A stretch of 64,000 bases of DNA, taken from contig JABAKD010000014.1 of assembly GCA_012845835.1 (NCBI GenBank), positions 7,961,074-8,025,073 on the forward strand, read 5' to 3'. Source of the DNA: Undaria pinnatifida. Lineage: Eukaryota > Sar > Phaeophyceae > Laminariales > Alariaceae. The position numbers and the translations under genes were made by a program. The first letter of the stretch is position 1; each line of letters starts with the position of its first letter. Shown here in pieces: positions 45,501 to 55,460 of this stretch. The notes under the pieces were generated by a model that did no database searches, had not been told where the DNA came from, and saw only the letters and a program-made list of their open reading frames with translations.

Positions 45501-48500
45501 GTGCGCATAACTGAGTTATCGTATTTAACTCACCACCCCTGAGTGTGCGTAACTGAGTTGTCGTCTTTAACTCACCATCTCTCAGTGTGTATAACTGGGT
45601 TATGGGTTTTGACTCACCCGCAGAATATGTACAACTGAGGTACCGTCTTGAACTCATTGGCCAGAAGTGTGCATAACTGAGTTAGTATTTTAAGTCGCCC
45701 CCGCGGAGTGTACAAAACTGAGTTACAATGTGTAATTCACAAGCCCTGAGTGTGCACAACTGAGTTGGGTTCGTTAACTCACTGCTGAGTTAAGACAAAA
45801 CGAGGTAAAAGTAGTTAAACTGGGTTGGGGTGTCCGGTGTGAGAAAGCTTCCACACGAGTTCGCCAGCCTTGACCAAAAACAACGCGTCTTTCTACAAAA
45901 CGGCACCCAGCCTCCACCAGAGCCCCTATTTCACGCACAACTCACGCACGGCTCTAAGCCGACAAGGGCGACGGCTGCGACGTTGGCAGCCGCGGGGTTG
46001 TTGCAACCGACGAAATCGCGCGCGAGCCGGTACACCCCCGCGCCCCCCCTCCGCCTGTTATGCCTCCACGCGGGTCCGCCGACTCTCACAGCGACTCCCC
46101 GCGACACCATCCCATCGACGCGATCGACCACCGACGCATATGCTACGGCGATAGCGCATGCACCTAATAGTTGTGAGGCTCCTCGCTCGAAGAGCTGTAC
46201 GCTCTATACAGTACCTCATCCACAAACTAAGGGAAACGGTGGTGCAAACAGAAGGAGAATCCCATGGTCTACGTACGTAACGAACACGCCATAAAAACAC
46301 AAAAGGTAGCATTTGTCCTCCTCCGCACGGGGTCTACATGACCAGTGCGCAGAACGATTGCGGACCGAAATCGCCCTTGGTACATACTGTCCTGTTGACC
46401 CTGGTAGCAGCACCCAGGGGATGCATTGACCCTAAACCTTTCAGAGAGAAATACATTCGTTAAAAAAACGCGCGGCCGGACTATCCGGCAGCTTGCAAAG
46501 ATGCAGGATCGACGTATCGACCACTGAATCAATCGACCTCACAATTGACGTATTCGAAACAATTTTACAAAACGGTACCCTGCCTATACCAGGCCCCGTC
46601 CCCTAGATCGTGCCGCGTCGATATCACTGGGCATCCTTCAAGGCCGTCCTGGCTCCCGAGGGCACTCTGAGGGATTCCCTCATCGCTGACCCTCGAGCGT
46701 GCGGTTACGCACATAACCCCCCTCGGCGTGTCTCTACAACATACATCTTGTAACAAAGAGATCTACCTGCTAAGGGACTACCGTCCCCCAATCCCATCAA
46801 TATTGGGGACTTGCTTCAGGAACCCCGTCGGCGACAAAAAAAAAATTCGGCAAAACAGTGTCACTCTTATCTTAGGGAACACCCACACCGCTCTTGGAAG
46901 CGACGTCCGCGTACTCGGTCGAGTAAGCGGGGAGAAAAATTCAGCCGAGGTGGCGGAGACATACCTCACCCGACGTAGCGGGGGGGCTAATCGCCCCAAG
47001 GTGAGTAATAGATACTTCTCCCCGAGGTAGCGGAGGCTTTGCATTTGGAGGTAGTAGGGAGTTTCCCCAAGGGAGCGGGGAGTTTTCAACCAAGGTGGCG
47101 GGACGTTTCTTTCCGCCGACGGTTGGCGGGGATACATTTCAGCCGCGGCAGCGAGGAGAATTATTGCGAAGCAGACACGATCGCGACCGGGATATGCATC
47201 GGACGCCGCGCTGTGCCAGCTCAGATTAGCGTACCGAAAAAAACAAACGAGGCAACGCCCAAACTAGGACGAATTTTCGACTCAATCTTCTCCAACACAG
47301 GGGCGGGGCGGGACAACACCAACATGGCGGCTTTGGCAGGCAAGGTCTCGTCGAGAATTTTCCATGGGCGCATCGCTCGGCATTTGCGCTGTGCCTGTTG
47401 TTGATAAAACTAACAAAAACATCGCTTGAGGGGGGGTGTTGTCATGCGCGATATACGGGAGAAGAACCCTCACCACGGCGAGCAGTCCCGGCGCGGCTCT
47501 AGTCCAACGGGGGCAGGCCTGGCCTATTAACCTAGCTGGACCGCAAGCAAGCACGCGCACAGGCTCGGTAGCTGCGTATATATCTTCAAAGTTTTATGCG
47601 TGGGAATGCGGTTACGCACGTACCAGATACTCCCCAAAATGTCAGCTGGAAAAAAAAAGAAAAAAAAAATGCCTCTCCTTCCTCCTTCGCCAAATTCCAT
47701 GAAAAAACAGATGCCTGCCACGTCTCCTCCACCCCCTCCCCCGCCGCTTCAGCCAAGCAAAACAAAATTATCATCTCAGCTGGCACTAACCTCCTTTCGA
47801 TTCGTTGTTCCTCCGTCAGGTCTTTGCTAGACACCTTATGTCTCTGTCTTCTCGGCGCCGCCCCAGTCCCCGCCCCTGCCCCCGCCCCCGTCACCCCCGC
47901 CCGCGCAAATGCCCCCCTCCCCCAAGATGCAAAAGCACCGCCGGCGGAAACCCCTCCTAGGCCTCCGGGCGGTCCCGGAGGCCCCGGGGGGGACGCTTGT
48001 TGTTTTTTCTCCGTCTGCGGGTTTATCCGCATTCCGTGCGGCGCGAGGGGGCCGGAGATGCCGCCCGTCGGGAGGTTTGTCAAGGTACTACCTTGGCTGA
48101 GGAGGGTAGAGGGGTGTGCTTTTTCCGCCGCGCTCGACCCGGCGCCGCCTAAGGCGCTGCCGCTGCTGCCCCCGATTTGCATGCGCGCCTGGGCCTGCTT
48201 GCATGCGCACGTAAGTAGTGGCATCACCCGAAAAACAAAAAACGGCAAAAAAAAAAAATGAGGCGACGTTTAGATGGCTGAACGAAAAAAACACAAATAC
48301 GCAAAAACAAAAAATCGGATGGGGAGCAGCGCAGAGGCGGGATGGTAGATAACGCCTCCAATGTCAGACCTCTACTGCTATACTACTATACACGAACACT
48401 GCTACTGCTGCTGCTGCTACTTCCACTTCTACTGCTACCCCCCAGGAAAGTTGTAAACGTAACTGGCTACGAATACGATAACGCCTCTTAGGTCCCGCTC

Positions 48501-50023
48501 CTCGCCTCGCGGGGCTTCACAACGGCCAAAACGTTCCGCATCGAGGAATCAAACCACCGCCGGCTCCGTCGCAGCCAACATCCCACCACGGCCGCGTCAC
48601 CACGCTATGAGTTCCGATGAGTTCGCGCTACCCACGAAAACGCGTCACCCACGAGCGTGCGAGACGTAAAAACCCGCGCAACCGAAGAAACCACACCACC
48701 GATAATTCCGAGTTTCCGGCAAACCTGCGATACTTAAAAACACCAGCTGCCAGGAGACTCGCGCCGCCAACTTAACTGCGCAACACCCGGATTCTAGCCA
48801 CTGACGAACCTGCCCGCGCTTCCAATGAACCCGCGTTACCAACAACCCCCCGCCACCAACGAACCTGCACCTCTCACACACCTGCGCAACCAGCGAAGTG
48901 ACGCTTGATGCATCGACCACACTGCACGTGCGTCACGGCCGTTTTCACCGCCGCCGCGAGAAAAATCCGCGCTACCACTAACCGCGCAATCGTCGAAACC
49001 ACGCCACCCATGACACCGCGTTTCATACATATCCGCTTTAACAAGAACATTAAGAACAAGAAATCTCCGCCACCATGAATCCCCACTGCCAAAGAATCCT
49101 CGCCAACGACAAAGCTGGGCAATCGACAAATCCACACTTTACATACCGGCGATTCTGCTCGCGCTTCTGACGAACTCGTGCATAAAGCAACCTCCCCCTA
49201 CCAACGAACCCGCGCCTCGATAAAAAAAACAATGTGCAACGGACGAATCCGCCACTAGGTACCGACGAACCTGCGCATGCGCCGCGGCGGCTTGCACCGC
49301 TGCCGCCGCCTTCGACACCGCCATCTCCTGTGCGACTCGAGCCTCCTCCGCCGCCGCTTCCGACGCCGCCCCCGCCGCGGCCGCCACCGCCGCCTCCGTG
49401 CCTCCCTGTGCCGCTCCTTCCGCTGAAATCTCCGACTTGAGCGCCCCGCCCCCCGCCCCCGACGCTGCTTCCCCCGTTACGAGCCCTCCCGTCTCGCCCA
49501 TGAACCCCGTTGGCAGTGCCGGTTGTGGCGTAAACCCTGCAGCTGCACCGGTCTGCAATAACGACGACGGCGCCGCTCCCTCCGCCGCCCCCGCCCCCGT
49601 CACCGTCGTCCCCGCCCCCGCCCCCGCCTCCCCCGCTGCCGCCGCCCCCCCCTCCTCCCCCCCACCGGCCGACTTCGCCTCCGTCTCCATCTTTACTTCA
49701 AGTGGCATCAAGAGATCCTGCGGGTGCTGCTGGCCTATCCCCAACCCTTGGCCTGCTATCAACCCCTGTCCTCCTATCAAACCCTGGGTTATCGAGCTGG
49801 AGGAGGCGGAGGCGGAGGAGAGCTGATGCTGCTGCCGAGGCTCCTGGCTCCCGTCGCCGAGGACGGCGAACTGTGCGAACTGCGGGTGACCCCGCCCCTC
49901 GCTGATGGAGGTCGACGATAGCGTCAGGTTGAGCGCGTCGTCCTCGTCGTCGGACGGGATGTCGAGGAGGTCGCCATCCGGGGAGAAGAACACGCCCGAG
50001 AAGACGTCGTCCAGGTTTATACC
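39300..50023 (-). CDS. AUREO: Aureochrome: bZIP-LOV blue-light receptor transcription factor (first coding exon missing)
   Basis: Spliced gene of eight resolved exons: 50023-49271, 48194-47791, 44646-44559, 42826-42695, 41850-41728, 40936-40841, 40405-40265 and 39590-39300. Every junction has an AG acceptor and GT donor and all phases agree (0, 2, 0, 0, 0, 0, 0), giving about 675 residues. The order is an acidic/Ala-Gly-rich N-terminal region, a bZIP (basic region NREHAKRSR, matching N-x7-R), a short linker, a LOV domain with GRNCRFLQ, and a Gln/Ala-rich tail. In the aureochrome family the LOV cysteine forms a light-driven adduct with FMN, and the bZIP binds DNA in the nucleus. Effector before sensor is the family hallmark. 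Exon 1 with the initiator ATG was not found; the first resolved exon starts at an acceptor in phase 0. The stop is TAG at 39300-39302. I cannot assign the paralogue number. Confidence 0.93.
39894..39984. mobile_element. 91-bp MITE-like element, second copy (inverted)
   Basis: Reverse-complement relative of 40534-40624, with shared interior (ATTTTGTCCTCAAAACGGG; CCTCCCTATACTAATTCCAC) and degenerate terminal repeats (TTGACCCCTTTA and GTAAAGGCGTTAAG). It lies in the intron between exons G and H. A fragment of the same family (AGTATAGGGAAGGG...AAGGGTTAAGGAG) occurs near 18856-18900. Confidence 0.62.
40265..40405 (-). CDS. AUREO: Aureochrome exon G: LOV core C-terminal beta strands
   Basis: The exon is 141 nt (47 codons), phase 0 to 0, acceptor GACGCAG and donor AAA|GTGAGT. 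It encodes AIEEGLDTSVCLLNYRADGT, followed by TFWNQFFVASLRDGGG and VNYVGVQCK. It contains the G, H and I strands: NYR and FWN line the flavin pocket, and the Gln of GVQCK is the conserved glutamine that relays adduct formation. Confidence 0.96.
40534..40624. mobile_element. 91-bp MITE-like element in a LOV intron
   Basis: This is a short element with perfect 11-bp terminal inverted repeats (GTTAACCCCTT and AAGGGGTTAAC) in the intron between exons F and G. Its interior holds CCCGTTTTTGGGGACAAAAT and TTTAGTATAGGGAGGGG. A second copy of equal length lies at 39894-39984 in the opposite orientation. It has no coding capacity, so it would depend on a transposase elsewhere. Confidence 0.7.
40841..40936 (-). 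CDS. AUREO: Aureochrome exon F: LOV flavin-adduct segment
   Basis: The exon is 96 nt (32 codons), phase 0 to 0, acceptor GCCATTAG and donor AAAG|GTACCA. It encodes LTRYKLHEVLGRNCRFLQGP, then ETDPRAVDKIRK. The Cys of GRNCRFLQ is the photoactive cysteine, so the domain should be photochemically competent. The helix before it reads LTRY where the commonly recalled consensus is LTGY. Confidence 0.96.
41728..41850 (-). CDS. AUREO: Aureochrome exon E: LOV domain N-terminal part
   Basis: The exon is 123 nt (41 codons), phase 0 to 0, acceptor GATTGCAG and donor GAG|GTGAGT. It encodes ILDDPDYSLVKALQTAQQNF and VITDASLPDNPIVFASGGFLE. These are the A'-alpha helix, A-beta, B-beta and C-alpha elements of a LOV core; the QNFVITD and LPDNPIV strings are diagnostic. 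Confidence 0.96.
41955..42062 (+). mobile_element. SINE 3' fragment with A13 tail
   Basis: GAAGGCAGCCGTGACCACTGCATGTCC...GGCCGTTGAGCG matches the SINE core in the reverse sense to the 60.6 kb copy and is followed by A13 at about 42049-42061. It lies in the aureochrome intron between exons D and E. Confidence 0.55.
42695..42826 (-). CDS. AUREO: Aureochrome exon D: rest of leucine zipper and bZIP-LOV linker
   Basis: The exon is 132 nt (44 codons), phase 0 to 0, acceptor TAAGCAG and donor AAG|GTGAGA. It begins AENESLKGSIVASLGERG. The heptad continues the leucines of exon C, with V, N and I at successive a positions; the polar Asn is typical of dimeric zippers. It ends NPTQATK, leading into the LOV N-cap. 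An intron therefore cuts the zipper in two. The exon is too short for an ORF scan and was found by phase and homology. Confidence 0.88.
42858..42935. repeat. GGTTG pentanucleotide array (CCAAC on the sense strand)
   Basis: About twelve GGTTG units follow a degenerate lead-in (GGTTAGGGCGAGTTAGGGTGG). It sits about 35-105 bp upstream of the acceptor of exon D, so in the transcript it is a (CCAAC)n tract just before the polypyrimidine/AG. The plus strand is rich in GGG runs and could form G-quadruplexes. Confidence 0.85.
44559..44646 (-). CDS. AUREO: Aureochrome exon C: bZIP basic region and first zipper turns
   Basis: The exon is 88 nt, with acceptor GTCCGCAG and donor CAG|GTAAGG. It encodes RERNREHAKRSRVRKKFLL followed by DSLQRSVDALQ. 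Asn and Arg of the N-x7-R DNA-contact motif are present. Two zipper leucines (SLQ, ALQ) lie seven residues apart. It completes the split codon of exon B and ends in phase 0. Confidence 0.95.
44945..45790. repeat. Degenerate 38-42 bp TAACTGAGTTAT minisatellite in the bZIP intron
   Basis: Two blocks (about 44945-45220 and 45455-45790) of a unit containing AACTGAGTTAT, then CTTTAACTCA, then a C-rich spacer (CCCCTGAGTGTGCAT). TGAGTTA and TAACTCA are complementary, so each unit can fold into a small hairpin. About 240 bp of unrelated sequence separates the blocks. The array lies in the intron between exons B and C. Confidence 0.75.
45791..47790. other. Rest of the intron between aureochrome exons B and C
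   Basis: A 154-codon plus-strand frame at 45830-46294 is Pro/Thr-rich and has overlapping minus-strand frames, so it is not called. A diverged copy of the CTTGCAAAGATG repeat lies at about 46385-46560. From 46920 to 47160 there are degenerate units built on GGTAGCGG(G/A)G. Between 47160 and 47790 I see nothing that supports a gene. Confidence 0.5.
47791..48194 (-). CDS. AUREO: Aureochrome exon B: linker and start of the bZIP basic region
   Basis: The exon is 404 nt, entering in phase 0 (GCATGCAAGCAG acceptor) and leaving in phase 2 (donor AG|GTTAGT). It encodes a Gly/Ser/Pro-rich linker with a PPGPPGPPGG run, then RQRHKVSSKDLTEEQRIER, the segment that precedes the basic region in aureochromes. 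The split Arg codon at its end is completed by the first base of the next exon, which makes the join unambiguous. Confidence 0.88.
48540..49270. repeat. Decayed array containing splice-donor-like CAGGTTCGT units
   Basis: The intron between exons A and B has repeated CCACCAACGAACCTGCGC-like units (minus strand GCGCAGGTTCGTTGGTGG), strongly diverged, about 35-55 bp apart. The string acgaacctg occurs at 48804-48812, 48859-48867 and 49265-49273; the last is the true exon A donor. No protein-coding signal was seen. Confidence 0.55.
49271..50023 (-). CDS. AUREO: Aureochrome exon A: acidic and Ala/Gly-rich N-terminal region
   Basis: The exon is 753 nt (251 codons), phase 0 to 0. It is bounded by acceptor CCCTTCAG and donor CAG|GTTCGT. 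It opens with GINLDDVFSGVFFSPDG and an acidic run (IPSDDEDDALN), a plausible transactivation-type segment. A Gln/Ser region and long Ala-Gly-Glu low-complexity sequence follow. The upstream bases hold no in-frame ATG, so a further 5' exon is needed. The donor sits in a motif that recurs through the following intron (see findings). Confidence 0.85.
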
Positions 50024-50184
50024 CTGAAGGGTGAAAACACAGTAAAAACAGGTTTGTCAGCAAAGCAATAGTGCGACCCGGCCGAGGAGACAGGACGCGA
50101 AGGATAAAAGGGAGGAGACGGTGCCATCTAGGACGTGATACCAGGTAGGGTAGTCTAAATACTACGATTTTTTTTTCGATTGTA

Positions 50185-50470
50185 TTCTCAATCCAGCGCT
50201 AGCTGGCGTATTCTTCAATTCCAGTGGTAATGACAGCGCGAGCAGTCCCTACCGGCGGTCACCGTTACTACTCCAGCAGCGCAAGCTGCCGCTGTACAGA
50301 TGCGTTAGTGTGTCGACCAGACATGATCCCTGGGGACCACGTGTGGTGGTGGAGATAGCCACTCGGAAAGTCATCCCTCCGGATAGTGTCGCAAGCTCAC
50401 CCACATACAAACCCACCCGCCATGATAATACTGCCTTCCACAGGACTTGGGCGAGCTACGGTCCACCCTA
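50185..50470. repeat. Dispersed ~290-bp repeat (copy 2 of 2)
   Basis: Same element as 31965-32260 and same orientation, located just 5' of the first resolved aureochrome exon, in what is either intron 1 or the promoter region. Confidence 0.7.
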
Positions 50471-50584
50471 CACCTTCAGGCGTAGGTCTTCGTAAATTGG
50501 TCGTTTCGGGGAGAGGGGGTACATATAATCCAGGATTTCGGGATTCGGGGAGAAAACATGACGCCAGGTATGGTATATTATTTG

Positions 50585-51192
50585 TGACCTAACCCCCCCC
50601 GCTCCAACGCCCCCTCTTTCCCGACCACCTGCACGATCGCCTAGACCTAGCACCACGCGTATAACAAGCTGATACATATCTTTGATCTCACAGCCGAAGT
50701 GTATTTGAATATTGTTTGTGACCTAAACCTCCTAAAAAATCTCCCCCCCCCCCCCCTCTTGCTCTCCCTTACTCAAACGCCCCAACAAATATCGAAATCC
50801 GCCACATTAATAAACACTTCACGCACAGGATATCACCTCATTATCTTTCGAGAGCCATCCATGCCGCTGTGTCCCCCCCCCCCCCCCCGCCTCGAACGCC
50901 CCCTTCTTCCCCATCACCCGCACCTTCGCCTAGACCTAGCACCACACGTATAACAAACCCCTCACCCTAAAGCCGTCCCCCCCCCCGCCCCCACCCCCCA
51001 CCCTCCCCCCCCCCAACCCATTCCAACCCCACCCCCTCGAACACTCCACCCTCTCTTTACTCACTGATTGTACGAATTACCCCAGGATATACATGATAAA
51101 CTGATGTATTATTTCCAAAAATGTCACATTCATCCCCTCAAAATAATGTAGTTAGTTTCCAGGCACATATTGAGCTGCCCCCCCCCCCCCCG

Positions 51193-51229
<37 letters not shown>

Positions 51230-51645
51230 CCCCCAATAATATACTGGTGCCAAAACCGTCAGATTTATCCCCTCGAAAGGATTTATAGCTTACATGCACA
51301 AATTGCCCCTTTCCCCCCCCCCCCCCGCCCCCCTCCAAACCCGCTCGCTTTTGATCAAAACCAGGCCCCCCTTTCCCTTCACAGCTGTCAGATTTTGTCC
51401 CCCTCAGAAACTGGTTTTATAGTTTCCGCGCACAGACTGACTAAAATCATCCTGTTGACCCTGATAGCTACACTGTAGTTGTAAGGGGAGTCGCCGACCT
51501 ATATCCTTAATGAGGACACACAACTCGTAATGCGCGCGATCGGAGTATCACACACAGCTTGCAAAGATGAGTTTCGACGAAATCTTCGATCTCACAGCTG
51601 GAGTGTATTTTAATTTTTATAATATTATAGCGGTAGTGTATTGCG
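50585..51645. repeat. Left arm of a ~1-kb inverted repeat
   Basis: Matches the reverse complement of 54465-55460 block by block: CGCCTAGACCTAGCACCACG, TGTGACCTAAACCTC, AACGCCCC..ATC(G/A)AAATCCGCCA, GAGCC(A/G)TCCATGCCGCTG, TTTTGATCAAAA, then family R sequence. Long C-runs (50744-50757, 50875-50888, 51177-51230) vary in length. The family R segment (51365-51640) is nearly identical between the arms. Confidence 0.78.
51177..51230. repeat. Interrupted C~50 tract
   Basis: More than 50 bp of C with two single G interruptions, the longest homopolymer-like tract in the window. Confidence 0.95.
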
Positions 51646-54464
51646 TATCGACGGAATTGACGAACACCGACGGAATATGGGCGGGCAGACGGGAGAAGGT
51701 GCAGACGGAACAAGGATGGGCTAATGGAATAAGGACGGGCCGAGGGAATAGGGAGAAGGAGAGACAAAGCAAGAACGGGAAATGTGTTAAGACCACTGGA
51801 TCTTGACTAGAGGTGGGAGTACGGAATGTCGGATGGTATAAGGACGGACCGAGGGTTGGTAGTCAAACTGAGGCGAAACCGGCTGACCAAACAAAAGTCT
51901 AGAGGTTAGAGTGAACCGAAAACACGGGAAGTAAGGTTGTTCAAGATCCCCCGCGGCCTTACGAAGTACGGAGGGAATAAGGAAGAAAACGAGGATTTCA
52001 GGGAAAACGGTAACACCTATTTACTACCCGTAGCACCTTACTGGTGGCAACCAGTGGTGAGTACGGAACGGCATTAGAACAGACGGACAGAATAAAGACC
52101 GACAGATGGAATAAGGATGGACGGATTGAGAAAGGGTGGGCCCAAGGGTCTCAGACAACTGGTTCTGAAGTAGTACCATGTAGTAACCAGTGGTGTACAC
52201 GGCCTGGCTAACTTGGGCGAAGTCACGCAGTGTGCACGGCTCATATATTATAAAAATAAAAATACACTCCAGCTGTGAGACCGAAGATTTCGTCGAAATT
52301 CATCTTTTTGCGAGCTGTGTGTGATACTCCGATCGCGCGTATTACTGGGTGTGTATATGAGTCGGCCACTCCCCTTGGAACTACTGCTGTATCAAAGATG
52401 CTCGCCCGGATGGAAGGGCCCCATATAGACAGAGTTATTAGAGAAATGAAAAAATACACTTCAGCTGCGAGATCGACCGTAAAGGATGTAAATCAAAACT
52501 CAGTTATGAGAGATATTGTGACATCTGGCTCAATACCAGAAAGTTTACATGCAAAATGTCGACAAGGTAGTGTACCCCGCACACGTGGGGCACAAATCAT
52601 ACATGCATAACACTATGGACAGGCATGTTCGCTCGTCCTAGAAACAGAAGGTATGTTGTGGTGTATAGACTAGATCTGAAACAGATCTCCGGCGCCCCCC
52701 AATATATTAGCATCATGAATAGAGTTGTGAGTTGGCCGACTGTACGATGCCGCCGAATTGGTAGGTCGCTGGGTATTGCGAGTCAGTTCCTTAGGATAAC
52801 CTGTACGCCGGGTCTAACTCGTCGGGCCCCTTATTTCTTGGTACGGCAACCCAAACGTACCGCGTACAACAGAGCATGTACCCATACCACCTACCACTGT
52901 CTCGCTTCCAAGCACGTCTTTCTTAGTAGAAACCCTTCGGCTCGCGCGCAAGTCGCGCGTCGCGTCGGTTTCGCTACAGATAATGCCCCGCCCACCCCGT
53001 GTTCCGCGCTACTCCCGCTGGCACCCTCACAACAGCAGACGGGACACGGGAACAAGGGGGCATGGCAACAAAAACGACGATGCAATGACGACACCAACGA
53101 CGACTGCACAGCATCCACGACCGACGGACAGGCGTGGCACCGACGGGGCAGGCGGGACTGCTTGTGTGTGCACACTTGTGAGTTACGACGGCAGGAAAAA
53201 GGACGCCATAGCCCAGATAGGTGCACACAGCATGCAACCTTACGACAGCACAAGACGAGCGCCTGGACTAAAAATCGCTGCCGCCGGCCGACCCTTTCAT
53301 GGCCAAACAATACACCACACCCTGTACCCTGTACGTCGATTGTCGCTGCTGCGCATTTCTTTCCCTGTTTGTAGCTTTTACAGGTTGGGAGGGGCGCCGG
53401 GACCACCCGTATCCCGTATCTGTACCGTATGTTACGCTACTGCTGGGGGTGTACGTATACATGAATGGTACGAGTAGGAAATCACGAAAACATATCATAC
53501 TCGAAGTAGCACGACCGACATTCGGCATGACCGTTCTGTAGGACCGATGTGTCAACCATCGTGCCAATTAGAGCCAGCCAGTCCGTCACAACAGGGGCAA
53601 GACAATCATCATATATATGATATATGCATGATACGGCACAATAGTACCGGCATCCGCCGCACCAGTGGCTTACGAGTAGGCGTATTCTTTATGTTGGTAT
53701 GCTATTTCTTGAGAGAGCGAGCATCGAAGCTGCCAGCCTGGCGATAACAGAATTCAGGGTCTCACAAACCTATACCCTTCACGAGGACGAAAAATAAACA
53801 CGCCGTAGCACGCGCGATCGAAGCATTACAAGCAACTGGGTGGTGACGAGTGTCGACGAAATCCTCCGTGTCACAATTAAGGTGTGTGTGTGTGTGTTTT
53901 TTTGCCGTAAAACATTATCCAATTCCAAATTCCAGTTCCAACTACGAGTATTAATAGTCTGTGTCCACAACGGGGGTGATCCAAACAGGCTAGCCGATAA
54001 AGTTCAGTTTGTTGGCTTTGACGTCCAGCTAACGACGACGGCTGCTAACATGTTCGTTCAACGACTGATTGTAACACTCGAAAAATACCCCGTACAAGAA
54101 AACATTATCGGGGGGGCTATTAATAGAGCTCATAGGCCAGCTACATGAGCTACAAGCTACAGGATACTGCTGCACAAAAGGACACGCTGACGATTAACCC
54201 TACTCATCAACCCGATAGGGTTCAACTTCAGGCCGCAAAGAGACGACAAAAGGGCGAATATGGAATCGGTAGCAACGCGCTGCTTGTGTTAGGGGATGAC
54301 ACCCGTCAACAACACGCGCGCACCATGATGGCACGATGCGATAGGACGATCGTAATCGCCGTTCGTCATGCTTCACGCTCACAGTAACCAGTAGACGATC
54401 GATACTGCTGCCCTTGTCAGCTTTTTTTGTCGGCATTTAGCAAAGAGACATGCCAAGATATATT
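51646..54464. other. Loop between the inverted-repeat arms
   Basis: 51660-52150 is a decayed purine-rich repeat (GGAATAAGGACGG units). Reverse family R pieces lie at 52255-52365 and near 52440. Plus-strand frames of 249 (52625-53374) and 164 codons (52983-53477) overlap each other and a 171-codon minus frame, so none is a confident gene. No transposase or integrase motif was recognised. Confidence 0.5.
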
Positions 54465-55460
54465 ACTCCAGTATAAAAATTGAAATACACTTCAGTTGTG
54501 AGATCGAATATTTTGTCGAAACTCATCTTTGCAAGCTGTGTGTGATACTCCGATCGCGCGTATTACGGATTTTGTGTCCTCATTAAGGATATAGGTCGGC
54601 GACTCCCCTTGCAACTACAGTGTAGCTATCAGGGTCAACAGGGTGATGTTAGGCAGTCTGTGCGCGTAAACTATAAACCCGTTTCTGAGGGGGACAAAAC
54701 CTGACAGCTGTGGAGGGAAATGCATCAGTTTAATAAGTGAATCCTGTAAGTCGACTATCCGGTGAGGGGAGGGCGGAGTTTTCAAGGACGTGGGGGGCTG
54801 ATTTTGATCAAAAGGGCGGGAGGGGGGGAGGGGGGGGAGGGGACGGGTGGGGCAGGTCAATTTGTGCGTGGAAACTAGAAATATTTATTGTGGGGGAGGG
54901 GGGGGAATGTGGCGGGGGGGGCCGGGGGCGGGGGGGGAAGGCTTTAGGTCGCATAGATGTAGGGGTTTGCTATACGCGTGGTGCTAGGTCTAGGCGATGG
55001 TGCGGGTGGTGGGGAAGGAGGGGGCGTTGGGGACGGGGGTGGGTGGGAATTGCACCAGCGGCATGGACGGCTCTGAAACGATAACGAGGCGATATCCAGG
55101 GCGGGGAAGTTTATTACTCTGGCGGATTTTGATAGTAGGTGGGGCGTTCAAGCAAGAGGAAACGAGGGTGAAAAAAAAAAGAAGAAGGCCGGGGGGGGGG
55201 GGGGGGGGAAGCGCTTTCAAGAGGTTTAGGTCACATATAATAATAAAATCAAGGATTTGGTCGACACTGATGTTCGCAACATTGTGTGTGATCCTCCGAT
55301 CGCGCGTATTAATCATATATGTAGGGGCCTACTATACGCGCGGTGCTGGGTCTAGGCGATCGTGCGGGGTGTGGGGAAGGAGGGGGCGTTGGAGGGGGGG
55401 GGGGGGGGATGAATGAAAGCTACGTCATGGATGGCTAGAAAGATAATGACGTGATATCAA
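54465..55460. repeat. Right arm of a ~1-kb inverted repeat
   Basis: Reverse complement of the left arm. The G-rich runs mirror the C-runs of the left arm. Between 54950 and 55690 the distal part is itself repeated about three times (GGGCGTT..., GGCATG.ATGGCT, GATAATGA.GTGATATC, TTTATTACTCTGGC.GATTTTGAT). Confidence 0.78.

Noticed and set aside
45830..46294. 154-codon plus-strand frame inside the aureochrome intron
   Set aside because: Pro/Thr/Ala-rich, overlapped by minus frames, and without splice or start context.
52625..53374. 249-codon plus-strand frame in the foldback loop as an element protein
   Set aside because: It overlaps long frames in other phases and on the other strand, has no recognisable transposase motif, and is rich in Arg, Thr and Cys as expected by chance in such DNA.
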